From: Aegilops tauschii subsp. strangulata
Taxonomy: Eukaryota > Streptophyta > Magnoliopsida > Poales > Poaceae
Direction of reading: 5' to 3'
Assembly: GCF_002575655.3 (NCBI RefSeq)
Contig: NC_053035.3
Span: 88,623,322 to 88,687,321 of the forward strand
DNA: 64,000 nucleotides
Part shown: piece by piece, positions 21,754 to 34,301 of the stretch
Layout: each line of letters opens with the position of its first letter
Position numbering within the stretch: the stretch's first letter is position 1
Program-made: the position numbers and the translations under genes
Notes under the pieces: generated by a model
Databases searched by the model: none
Told to the model about the DNA's origin: nothing
What the model saw: the letters and a program-made list of their open reading frames with translations, nothing else

Positions 21754-24700
21754 TGTTGGAAATATGCCCTAGAGGCAATAATAAAATGGTTATTATTGTA
21801 TTTCCTTGTTCATGATAATTGTCTATTGTTCATGCTATAATTGTATTAACTGGAAACCGTAATACATGTGTGAATACATAGACCACAACATATCCCTAGT
21901 AAGCCTCTAGTTGACTAGCTCGTTGATCAATAGATGGTTATGGTTTCCTGACCATGGACATTGGATGTCATTGATAACGGGATCACATCATTAGGAGAAT
22001 GATGTGATGGACAAGACCCAATCCTAAGCATAGCACAAGATTGTGTAGTTCGTTTGCTAGAGCTTTTCTAATGTCAAGTATCGTTTCCTTAGACCATGAG
22101 ATTGTGCAACTCCCGGATACCGTAGGAATGCTTTGGGTGTACCAAACGTCACAACGTAACTGGGTGGCTATAAAGGTGCACTACAGGTATCTCCGAAAGT
22201 GTCTGTTGGGTTGGCACGAATCGAGACTGGGATTGGTCACTCCGTATGACGGAGAGGTATCTCTGGGCCCACTCGATAATGCATCATCATAATGAGCTCA
22301 ATGTGACTAATGAGTTAGCCACGGGATCAGGCATTACGGAACGAGTAAAGAGACTTGCCGGTAACAAGATTGAACGAGGTATTGGGATACCGACGATCGA
22401 ATCTTGGGCAAGCAACATGCCGATAGACAAAGGGAATTGTATACGGGATTGATTGAATCCCCGACATCGTGGTTCATCCGATCATTGTGGAACATGTGGG
22501 AGCCAATATGGGTATCCAGATCCCGCTATTGTTTATTGGCCGGAGAGGTGTCTCGGTCATGTCTGCATGGATCCCGAACCCGTAGGGTCTACACACTTAA
22601 GGTTCGGTGACGCTAGAGTTGTTATGGGAAATAGTATGTGGTTACCGAAGGTTGTTCGGAGTCCCATGATGAGATCCCGGACATCACGAGGAGTTCCGAA
22701 ATGGTCCGGCGGTGAAGATTGATATATTGGACGAAGGGTATTGGAGTCCGGAAGTGTTCCGGGGGTACCAGGCTATGGCTAGCATGACCGAAAGGTGTTT
22801 GGGGAGCCCCGAAAAGTGTTGGAGGGCCTCATGGGCCAAAGGGGAAGGGGCAAACCAGCCCACTAAGGGGTGGTGCGCCCCCCACACCCTTTCCCATGTT
22901 ACTTGGGTGCTTGGGAGGCAAGCCTCCACCTGCTTGGCTTGGGGGGCAAGTCTCCCTTGGATTTTCCCTAGGGAGATCCAATCTGCTTGGCCGCCGCCCC
23001 TAGGGGAAACCCTAGGGCGCCTCCCCCTCTCCCCTTGCCCCTATATATAGTGGAGGGGTGGGAGGGCAGCCGCACCTCTTCCCTGGCGCAGCCCTCCCTC
23101 CTCATACACCTCCTCCTCCTCCGTAGTGCTTAGCAAAGCTCTGCCGGAGAACCACGAGCTCCATTGCCAGCACGCCGTCGTGCTGCTGGAGTTCTCCCTC
23201 AACTTCTCCTCTCCCCTTGCTGGATCAAGAAGGAGGAGACGTCCCCGGGCTGTACGTGTGTTGAACGCAGAGGCGCCGTCGGTTCGGCGCTAGATCGGAT
23301 CTTCCGCGATTTGAATCGCTGCGAGTACGACTCCATCAACCGCGTTCTTGTAATGCTTCCGCTTAGCGATCTTCAAGGGTGTGAAGATGCACTCCCTCTC
23401 TCTCGTTGCTAGCATCTCCTAGATTGATCTTGGTGACAGGTAGGAAAATTTTGAATTATTGCTACGTTACCCAACAGCGGCATCATGAGCCAGGTTTATG
23501 CGTAGATTCTATGCACGAGTAGAACACAAAGTAGTTGTGGGCGATGATTTGTTCAATTTGCTTGCCGTTACTAGTCTTATCTTGATTCGGCGGCATTGTG
23601 GGATGAAGCGGCCCGGACCGACCTTACACGTACTCTTACGTGAGACAGGTTCCACCGACTGACATGCACTTGATGCATAAGGTGGCTAGCGGGTGTCTGT
23701 CTCTCCCACTTTAGTCGGATCGGATTCGATGAAGAGGGTCCTTATGAAGGGTAAATAGCAATTGGCATATCACCGTTGTGGCTTTTGCGTAGGTAAGAAA
23801 TGTTCTTGCTAGAAACCCATAGCAGCCACGTAAAACATGCAACAACAATTAGAGGACGTCTAACTTGTTTTTGCAGGGTATGCTATGTGATGTGATATGG
23901 CCAAAAGGATGTGATGAATTATATATGTGATGTATGAGATTGATCATGTTCTTGTAATAGGAATCACGACTTGCATGTCGATGAGTATGACAACCGGCAG
24001 GAGCCATAGGAGTTGTCTTAATTTATTGTATGACCTGCGTGTCAATGAAAACACCATGTAATTACTTTACTTTATTGCTAACCGTTAGCCATAGTAGTAG
24101 AAGTAATAGTTGGCGAGACAACTTCATGAAGACACGATGATGGAGATCATGATGATGGAGATCATGGTGTCATGCCGGTGACGAAGGTGATCATGCCGCG
24201 CCTCGAAGATGGAGATCAAAGGCGCAAGATGATATTGGCCATATCATGTCACTTTATGATTTGCATGTGATGTTTGTCATGTTTACATCTTATTTGCTTA
24301 GAACGACGGTAGCATAAATAAGATGATCCCTCACTAAAATTTCAAGAGATGTGTTCCCCCTAACTGTGCACCGTTGCGAAGGTTCGTTGTTTTGAAGCAC
24401 CACGTGATGATCGGGTGTGATAGATTCTAACATTCGCATACAACGGGTGTAAGCCAGATTTACACATGTGAAACACTTAGGTTGACTTGACGAGCCTAGC
24501 ATGTACAGACATGGCCTCGGAACACAAGAGACCGAAAGGTCGAACATGAGTCGTATAGTAGATACGATCAACATGGAGATGTTCACCGATGATGACTAGT
24601 CCGTCTCACGTGATGATCGGACACGGCCTAGTTGACTCGGATCATGTATCACTTAGATGACTAGAGGGATGTCTATCTGAGTGGGAGTTCATTAAATAAT

Positions 24701-27700
24701 TTGATTAGATGAACTTAATTATCATGAACATAGTCAAAAGGTCTTTGCAAATTATGTCGTAGCTTACGCTTTAGTTCTACTAAGATATGTTCCTAGAGAA
24801 AATTTAGTTGAAAGTTGATAGTAGCAATTATGCGGACTGGGTCCGTAAACTGAGGATTGTCCTCATTGCTGCACAGAAGGCTTATGTCCTTAATGCACCG
24901 CTCGGTGTGCTGAACCTCGAGCGTCGTTTGTGGATGTTGCGAACATCTAACATACACGTTTTGATGACTACGTGATAGTTCAGTGCGTAATGTTGAACGG
25001 TTTAGAATTGAGGCACCGAAGACATTTTAAAACATCGTGGAACATATGAGATGTTCCAAGAGCTGAAATTGGGATTTTAGGCTCGTGCCCACGTCAAGAG
25101 GTGTGAGACCTCCGACAAGTTTCTTAAGCCTGCAAACTAAGGGAGAAAAGCTCAATAGTTGAGCATGTGCTCGGATTTTCTGAGTACTACAATCGCTTGA
25201 ATCGAGTGGGAGTTGTCTTCCAGATGAGATAGTGATGGTTCTCCAAAGTCACTGCCACCAAGCTACTAGAGCTTCGTGATGAACTATAACATATCAGGGA
25301 TAGATATGATGATCCTTGAGCTATTCGCGATGTTTGACACCGCGAAAGTAGAAATCAAGTAGGAGCATCAATTGTTGATGGTTAGTAAAACCACTAGTTT
25401 CAAGAAGGGCAAGGGCAAGGGCAAGAAGGGATACTTCATGAAACGGCAAATCAGTTGCTGCTCTAGTGAAGAAACCCAAGGTAGAACCCAAACCCGAGAC
25501 TAAGTGCTTCTGTAATGAGGGGAACGGTCACTGAAGCAGAACTACCCTAGATACTTGGTAGATGAGAAGGCTGGTAAGGTCGACAGAAGTATATTGGATA
25601 TACATTATATTAATGTGTACTTTACTAGTACTCCTAGTAGCACCAGGGTATTAGATACCGGTTCGGTTGCTAAGTGTTGGTAACTCGAAATAAAAAGCTA
25701 CGGAATAAATGGAGACTAGCTAAAGGTGAGATGACGATATGTGTTGGAAGTGTTTCCAAGGTTGATGTGATCAAGCATCGCATGCTCCCTCTACCATCGA
25801 GATTGGTGTTAAACCTAAATAATTGTTATTTGGTATTTGCGTTGAGCATAGACATGATTGGATTATGTTTATCGCAATACGGTTATTCATTTAAGGAGAA
25901 TAATGGTTACTCTGTTTATTTGAATAATACCTTCAATGGTCTTACACCTAAAATGAATGGTTTATTGAATCTCGATCGTAGTGATACACATGTTCATGCC
26001 AAAAGATATAAGATAGTAATGATAGTACCACATACTTGTGGCACTGCCATTTGAGTCATATTGGTATAAAACACATAAAGAAGCTCCATGTAGATGGATC
26101 TTTGGACTCACTCGTTTTTGAAAAGATTGAGACATGCGAACCATGTCTATTAGTACATATGCATGAAGAAAGTCCATACAGATGGATCGTTAGGACTCAC
26201 TTGATTTTGAATCACTTGAGACATGCAAATCATACCACATGGGCAAGATGACTGAAAGGCCTCGTTTTCAGTGAGATGGAACAAGAGAGCAACTTGTTGG
26301 AAGTAATACATTTTGATGTGTGCAATCCAATGAGTGCTGAGGCACGCAGTGAATATCATTATGCTCTTACTTCACAGATGATTTGAGTAGATGCTAAGTA
26401 TGTTTACTTGATGAAACACAAGTCTGAATTATTGAAAGGTTCAAGTAATTTCAGAGTGAAGTTGAAGATCGTCGTGACAAGAGGATAAAATGTCTATGAT
26501 ATGATCATAGAGATGAATATCTGAGTTACGAGTTTGGCACACAATTAAGACATTGTGGAAATTGTTTCACAACTAATACCGCCTGGAACACCATAGTGTG
26601 ATGGTGTGTCCGAACATCATAACTGCACCCTATTGGATATGGTGCATACCATGATGTCTCTTATCGAATTACACTATCGTTTATGGGTTAGGCATTAGAG
26701 ACAACTGCATTCACTTTAAATAGGGCACCACGCAATTCTGTTGAGACGAAACCGTATGAACTATGGTTTAGAGAAACCTAAGCTGTCGTTTCTTAAAAGT
26801 TTGGGGCTGCGACGCTTATGTGAAAAGGTTTCAGGCTGATAAGCTCGAACCCAAAGCGGATAAATGCATCTTCATAGAATACCCAAAATAGTTGGGTATA
26901 CCTCCTATTTCAGATCCGGAAGCAAAGTGATTGTTTCTAGAAACGGGTCCTTTCTCGAGGAAAAGTTTCTCTCGAAAGAATTGAGTGGGAGGATGGTGGA
27001 GACTTGATGAGGTTATTGAACCGTCACTTCAACTAGTGTGTAGCAGGGCACAGGAAGTTGTTCCTGTGGCACCTACACCAACTGAAGTGGCAGCTTATGA
27101 TAGTGATCATGAAACTTCGGATCAAGTCACTACCAAACCTCGTAGGTCGACAAGGATGCGTACTCCTTCAGAGTGATACGTAATCCTGTCTTGGAAGTCG
27201 TGTTGCTAGACAATAATGAACCTACGAGCTATGGAGAAACGATGGTGGGCCCGGATTCCGACGAATGGCTCGAGGCCATAAAATCCGAGAGAGGATCCAT
27301 GTATAAAAACAAAGTGTAGACTTTGGAAGAACTACTTGATGGTCGTAAGGCTGTTGGGTGCAGATGGATTTTAAAAGGAAGATAGACAATGATGGTAAGT
27401 GTCACCATTAAGAAAGCTCGACTTGTCGTTAAGATGTTTTCCGGCAAGTTCAAGGAGTTGACTGCGATGAGACTTTCTCACTCGTAGCGATGCTAAGAGT
27501 CTGTTGGAATTATATTAGCAGTTACTGCATTATTTATGAAATCTTGCAGATAGGATGTCAAAACATTGTTTCCTCGACGATTTTCTTGAGGAAAGGTTGT
27601 ATGTGATACAACCAGAAGGTTTTGTCAATCCTGAAAGATGCTAACAAGTATGCAAAGCTCCAGCAATCCTTCTAAGGATTGGAGTAAGCATCTCGGAGTT

Positions 27701-30348
27701 GGAATGTACGCTTTGATGAGATGATCAAAGATTTTGGGTTTATACAAAGTTTATGAGAAACTTGTATTTCCAAAGAAGTGAGTGGGAGCACTATAGAATT
27801 TCTGATGAGTATATGTTGTTGACATATTGTTGATCAGAAATGATGTAGAATTTCTGGAAAACATACAGGGTTATTTGAAAAGTGTTTTTCAATGCAAAAC
27901 CTGGATTAAGCTACTTGAACATTGAGCATCAAGATCTATAAGGATGGATCGAAAATGCTTAATAGTACTTTCAAATGAATGCATACCGTGACAGGATTTT
28001 GAAGGAGTTCAAAATAGATCAGCAAAGAAGGAGTTTTTGGCTGTGTTACAAGGTGTGAGTATTGAGTAAGACTCAAGACCTGACCATGGCAGAAGAGAGA
28101 GAAAGGACGAAGGTCGTCCCCTATGCTTTAGACGTAGGCTCTACAGTATGCTATGCTGTGTACCGCACCTGAAGTGTACCTTGCCATGAGTCAGTCAAGG
28201 GGTACAAGAGTGATCCAGGAATGGATCACATGATAGCGGTCGAACTTATCCTTAGTAACTAGTGGACTAAGGAATTTTCTTGATTATGGAGGTGGTGAAA
28301 GAGTTCGTCGTAAAGGGTTGCGTCGATGCAAACTTTGACACTATCCGAATGACTCTGAGTAGTAAACCAGATTCATATAGTAGAGCAGCTATTTGGAATT
28401 GCTCCAAGTAGCGCGTGGTAGCTGCATCTACAAGATGACATAGAGATTTGTAAAGCACACACAGATCTAAAAGGTTCAGACCCGTTGACTAGTAACCTCT
28501 CTCACAAGCGAGATATGAACAAACCCCATGGGTGTTGGATTCATTACAATCACATAGTGATGTGAACTAGATTATTGACTCTAGTGCAAGTGGGAGACTG
28601 TTGGAAATATGCCCTAGAGGCAATAATAAAATGGTTATTATTGTATTTCCTTGTTCATGATAATTGTCTATTGTTCATGCTATAATTGTATTAACTGGAA
28701 ACCGTAATACATGTGTGAATACATAGACCACAACATATCCCTAGTAAGCCTCTAGTTGACTAGCTCGTTGATCAATAGATGGTTATGGTTTCCTGACCAT
28801 GGACATTGGATGTCATTGATAACGGGATCACATCATTAGGAGAATGATGTGATGGACAAGACCCAATCCTAAGCATAGCACAAGATCGTGTAGTTCGTTT
28901 GCTAGAGCTTTTCTAATGTCAAGTATCGTTTCCTTAGACCATGAGATTGTGCAACTCTCGGATACCGTAGGAATGCTTTGGGTGTACCAAACGTCACAAC
29001 GTAACTGGGTGGCTATAAAGGTGCACTACAGGTATCTCCGAAAGTTTCTGTTGGGTTGGCTCGAATCGAGACTGGGATTTGTCACTCCGTATGACAGAGA
29101 GGTATCTCTGGGCCCACTCGGTAATGCATCATCATAATGAGCTCAATGTGACTAATGAGTTAGCCACGGGATCATGCGTTACAGAACGAGTAAAGAGACT
29201 TGCCGGTAACAAGATTGAACGAGGTATTGGGATACCGACGATCGAATCTCGGGCAAGCAACATGCCGATAGACAAAGGGAATTGTATACGGGATTGATTG
29301 AATCCCCGACATCGTGGTTCATCCGATGAGATCATCGTGGAACATGTGGGAGCCAATATGGGTATCCAGATGCCGCTATTGGTTATTGGCCGGAGAGGTG
29401 TCTCGGTCATGTCTGCATGGTTCCCGAACCCGTAGGGTCTACACACTTAAGGTTCAGTGACGCTAGAGTTGTTATGTGAAATAGTATGTGGTTACCGAAG
29501 GTTGTTCGGAGTCCCGGATGAGATCCCGGACATCACGAGGAGTTCCGGAATGGTCCGGCAGTGAAGATCGATATATTGGACGAAGGGTATTGGAGTCCGG
29601 AAGTGTTCCGGGGGTACCAGGCTATGGCCAGCATGACCGAAAGGTGTTTCGGGAGCCCCGGCAAGTGTTGGAGGGCCTCATGGGCCAAAGAGGAAGGGGC
29701 AAACCAGCCCACTAAGGGGTGGTGCGCCCCCCACACCCTTTCCCACGTTACTTGGGGAGGTGGGGCGCCTCCACCTGGCTTGGGAGGCAAGCCTCCACCT
29801 GCTTGGCTTGGGGGGCAAGTCTCCCTAGGATTTTCCCTAGGGAGATCCAATCTGCTTGGCCGCCGCCCCTAGGGGAAACCCTAGGGTGCCTCCCCCTCCC
29901 CCCTTGCCCCTATATATAGTGGAGTGGTGGGAGGGCAGCCGCACCTCTTCCCTAGCGCAGCCCTCCCTCCTCATACACCTCCTCCTTCTCCTCCGTAGTG
30001 ATTAGCGAAGCTCTGCCGGAGAACCACGAGCTCCATTGCCAGCACGCCGTCGTGCTGCTGGAGTTCTCCCTCAACTTCTCCTCTCCCCTTGCTGGATCAA
30101 GAAGGAGGAGACGTCCCTGGGCTGTACGTGTGTTGAACGCGGAGGCGCCGTCCGTTCGGCGCTAGATCGGATCTTCCGTGATTTGAATCGCTGCGAGTAC
30201 GACTCCATCAACCGCGTTCTTGTAACGCTTCCGCTTAGCGATCTTCAAGGGTATGAAGATGCACTCCCTCTCTCTCGTTGCTAGCATCTCCTAGATTGAT
30301 CTTTGTGACACGTAGGAAAATTTTGAATTATTGCAACGTTACCCAACA
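21754..30348 (+). mobile_element. BARE-1/Angela/WIS-type Copia retrotransposon nested in gag
   Basis: LTRs at 21754-23476 and 28599-30348 start TGTTGGAAATATGCCC and end ACCCAACA, the recognised ends of this Triticeae group. The target duplication AGTAC is perfect (21749-21753 and 30349-30353). A primer-site variant (GGCATCATGAGCCAGG) follows the 5' LTR, and the purine tract AAGTGGGAGAC precedes the 3' LTR. TATA box TATATATAG lies at 23042 and at 29911. The two LTRs differ by scattered substitutions and an indel of about 25-30 bp near 29760. The internal coding region is badly broken. Confidence 0.95.
23477..28598 (+). pseudogene. Decayed Copia gag-pol
   Basis: No frame longer than 126 aa survives in 5.1 kb. 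Recognisable fragments appear in the expected order: a gag piece (NYADWVRKLRIVLIAAQKAY, about 24827), a KGKGKK-type basic run near 25405, a damaged zinc knuckle near 25505, pre-integrase (HLSHIGIKHIKKLHVDGS, about 26041-26100), integrase remnants near 26500-26760, a WRLDEV/TEVAAYDSDHETSDQ linker near 27000, and reverse transcriptase remnants from about 27240. Frameshifts and stops separate them all. This element could move only with enzymes supplied by relatives. Confidence 0.8.
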
Positions 30349-33300
30349 AGTACATGGAGGATTTCAGTAAGTTAGCACGTTATGCCCCAGATGACGTTGC
30401 TACGGATGCAGCTAAGCAGGAGAAGTTTCTGGAAGGACCGAATGATGAGCTGAGCATGCAGTTGATGGTGGCAACTTTTAACAACTACCAGGAGTTGGTA
30501 GACAGAGCTCTCATGATTGAAGGGAAGCAGCAGAAGATTGAGAGCCGTAAGAGGAAGTATGGACAAGGAAAGTACAGTACAGGAGCTCATCAGAAGCCTC
30601 GTTTTACCCTGAACTCGGGAGGACACCTTCAGCATAACCATGGAGGTCACAATCACAATGGAGGGAGCTCGCACAATCATAGTGGCCCCAAGACTGGCAA
30701 TGGGAATGGAGGAAGCAACGAACAGAACCGTACCAACCCATCAACCCCAGCCAAGAGGGATCTAAGCCACGTTACTTGTTTCAAGTGCCAGAAGACTGGA
30801 CATTATGCCACTGATTGTCCGGAAGCAAAGAATGGAAATGGCAATGGAAGCTCGGGGAAGAAGCCGAACCCTTTCAACAGAGGACAAGTGAACCACGTTA
30901 ACGTGGAGGAGGTAGAAGCCCAGCCTGATGCAGTAATAGGTAAGTTTTTGGTTAAGTCATTTACTGCAATCGTTCTTTTTGATACTGGTGCATCGCATTC
31001 ATACATATCAAGGGGATTTGTGGATAAATTTAAGTTGCCCACCAAAGTTCTTAGAACACCTATGTTAGTAACCTCGCCAGGAGCAGAGTATATGGCAAGC
31101 CAAGGATGTTTTCAGATGCCATTGGCCATAGGTAGGCATGTTTTCCTCTCAGACCTAATAGTTTTGGAGTCGCAAGGTTTGGATGTGATTTTGGGAATGG
31201 ATTGGCTATCGATGTATGGAGGAAACATCGATTGCGCTAGTAAGACGATCTTGCTTACTACCCTAGAAGGAAGAAGGATTAAGTATGTATCCCGGCATGT
31301 TCCGAAGAGGACTCAAGTGAATTCCTTATCAGGAGTTGTACAGGAGGAAGTACCAGTGGTGAAGGATTTCCCTGACGTATTTCCACAGGAATTGCCAGGC
31401 ATGCCACCGGATAGAGACATTGAGTTTTTGATTGAGATTTTGCTAGGCACAGGGCCAATATCTAAGAGACCATACAGGATGCCCGCTAAGGATTAATTTG
31501 GAAGAAATTAAGAAGCAGATTAAGGAGTTATTGGATAAAGGATATATTCGCCCAAGTTCGTCACCTTGGGGATCACCAGTACTTCTAGTGGAGAAGAAAG
31601 ATGGATCGTTGAGGATGGTAGTTGATTATCGTGGATTGAATGAAGTAACAATCAAGAACAAGTACCCACTGCCGATGATCAATGATCTGTTTGACCGACT
31701 ACAAGGAGCTAAAGTATTTTCCAAGATTGATTTGCGATCAGGATACCACCAGTTGAAGATTCGAGAGCAGGATATACCCAAGACAGCTTTTACCACAAGG
31801 TATGGGCTATATGAGTACACCGTTATGTCATTTGGCCTGACTAACGCACCTGCCTATTTCATGAACATGATGAACAAAGTGTTCATGGAGTTTTTGGATA
31901 AGTTCGTCGTAGTGTTCATTGATGATATTCTGATCTATTCGAGGAATGAAGAAGAGCATAAGGAGCATTTGCGTTTGGTACTTGGAAAGCTCAGAGAACA
32001 TCAGTTATATGCCAAGTTCAGCAAGTGCGAGTTTTGGTTAAAGGAAGTTGGATTCCTTGGACATGTTATATCCGGAGAAGGAATAGTAGTAGATCCCATC
32101 AAGGTTAACACTGTGACAAATTGGGAGTCACCCACGACAGTTGGAGAAATCCGGAGTTTTCTTGGACTCGCAGGATACTACGGGAGATTCATTGAGAATT
32201 TCTCGAAGATTGCAAAGCCTATGACGGAGTTGTTGAAGAAAGACACCAAGTTCAATTGGACGGAGGAATGTGAGGCTAGTTTCCAAGAGTTGAAGAAACG
32301 TTTAGGTACAGCGCCAGTGTTGATTCTGCCAGATCAACGCAAGGATTATGAAGTTTATTGCGACGCTTCTCATCGAGGACTTGGAGCCATACTTATGCAG
32401 GAGGGAAGAGTTGTTTCATATGCCTCCGACAGCTTAAACCCCATGAGTTGAATTATGCTACACATGATTTGGAGTTAGCAGCCGTAGTGCATGCGTTGAA
32501 GACGTGGAGACATTTTCTCATCGGAATCCATTGTGAGGTGTACACGGATCACAAGAGTTTGAAGTACATTTTCACGCAGAAGGAGTTGAATCTCAGGCAA
32601 AGGAGATGGTTGGAGCTCATTAAGGATTATGATATGAGATTGCATTATCACCCAGGGAAGGCTAACGTAGTAGCTGATGCGTTGAGCCGCAAGAGCCATG
32701 TCAACACACTCATGACCGGAGAGTTACCCAAGGAGTTAGCAGAGGATCTTCACGAACTATGTTTGGAAATAGTTCCAAGAGGCTTTGTAGCAGCATTGGA
32801 GATTCAGTCTACTTTGATGGATAAGATCAGAGAAGCTCAGAAGACAGACAAGGAAATTGCCGAAATAAAGGAAAGGATGAGCAAAGGAAAAGCCAAGGGA
32901 TTTCGTGAGGATGAGCACGATACCTTATGGTTTGAGGACCGCGTTTATGTGCCCAACGATACAGAGATCAGGAAGTTGATTTTGCAAGAGGCCCATGATT
33001 CACCATATTCGATTCACCACGGAAATACCAAGATGTACCTGGATCTAAAGGACAGTTTCTGGTGGACCGAAATGAAGAAGGATATTGCGGAGTATGTAGC
33101 AGTTTGTGATGTATGTCAGAGAGAGAAGGCAGAGCATCAGAAGCCAGCAGGATTGCTACAACCATTGCCAATACCCGAATGGAAGTAGGATAAGCTAGGC
33201 ATGGATTTTATCACAGGATTGCCCATGACTCGTTCAGGCTATGACTCGATATGGGTTGTAGTCGATCGTTTGACGAAGGTAGCTCATTTCATCCCAGTAA

Positions 33301-34301
33301 AGACCACTTATACCAGTGCTAAGTTGGCAAAGATATACATGACCAGGATCGTATGTCTGCATGGAGTTCCGAGGACCATTGTATCAGATAGAGGAACCCA
33401 GTTTACTTCAAAGTTTTGGAATCAGTTGCACAAAACTTTGGGTACCAGGCTAGAGTTCAGTACAACCTTTGATCCACAGACAGACGGACAGACTGAGAGA
33501 GTCAATCAGATTTTGGAGGACATGCTGAGAGCTTGTGCGCTAGATTATGGATCTAGTTGGGACGACAATTTGCCATATGCAGAGTTCTCTTACAACAACA
33601 TTTATCAATCCAGTTTGAAGATGGCCCCTTCCGAAGCTCTGTACGGAAGGAGATGCAAGACACTGTTGTTGTGGGATGAACTTGGAGACCGCCAGTTGTT
33701 TGGACCAGATTTGATTAAAGAGTCTGAACAGAAGGTGAAGTTGATTCGTGATAGGCTCAAGGTAGCCCAGTCCAGGCAGAAGAGTTATGCGGATTCTAAA
33801 TGCAAGGAGACAGTTTACGAAGTTGGAGACAGAGTGTATCTTCGAGTATCACCACTTCGAGGAGTGAAGCGCTTTGGAGTTAAGGGAAAGTTAGCGCCAC
33901 GTTTTGTAGGACCATACAAAGTTTTGGAGCGTATGGGAGAAGTTGCTTACAAGTTGGAATTGCCCGAAGGATTGTCGGGAGTTCACGATGTGTTCCATGT
34001 TTCTCAGCTGAAGAAGTGCCACGCAGAGATGGCTGAGATACCACTGAGAGATACAGTGCCATTGAAAGCGATTCAGCTGGATAGTGATTTGACCTATGAG
34101 GAGAAACCAGTATTGATTCTCGAATATGCCAGCCGAGTCACCCGCAGCAAGGTTATCAAGTTTTGCAAAGTTTAGTGGAGTCACCATACCGAGGATGAAG
34201 CCACCTGGGAGCGAGAGGAAGATCTACGGAAGGACCACTCTCACCTATTTTCTAGCCAACCCGAATCTCGAGGGCGAGATTCATCTTAAGGGGGGTAGGT
34301 T

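Larger units (their letters stand above)
21283..34280 (+). pseudogene. Gypsy gag-pol polyprotein, interrupted
   Basis: Gag starts at 21283 (MPPRRDTGFVFPPE) with the retrotransposon gag core DEWLR/ASWWENY-type motif. The Copia insertion splits it after 21753; it resumes at 30354 in frame. A CCHC knuckle (CFKCQKTGHYATDC, about 30775-30816) is followed by the protease active site (FDTGASHSYIS, 30979). Reverse transcriptase has [11 protein letters not shown] near 31912. RNase H begins near 32350 ([14 protein letters not shown]). Integrase has an HHCC-type finger (ending CDVCQ, about 33106-33120), MDFITG at 33201, DRGTQF near 33390, and a GPY/F motif (LAPRFVGPYKV, 33892). Disruptions: frameshift with stop at 31494, frameshift near 32430, TAG for a Trp codon at 33187-33189, and TAG at 34173 just before a chromodomain-like WSHHTEDEATWE tail. 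Confidence 0.95.
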
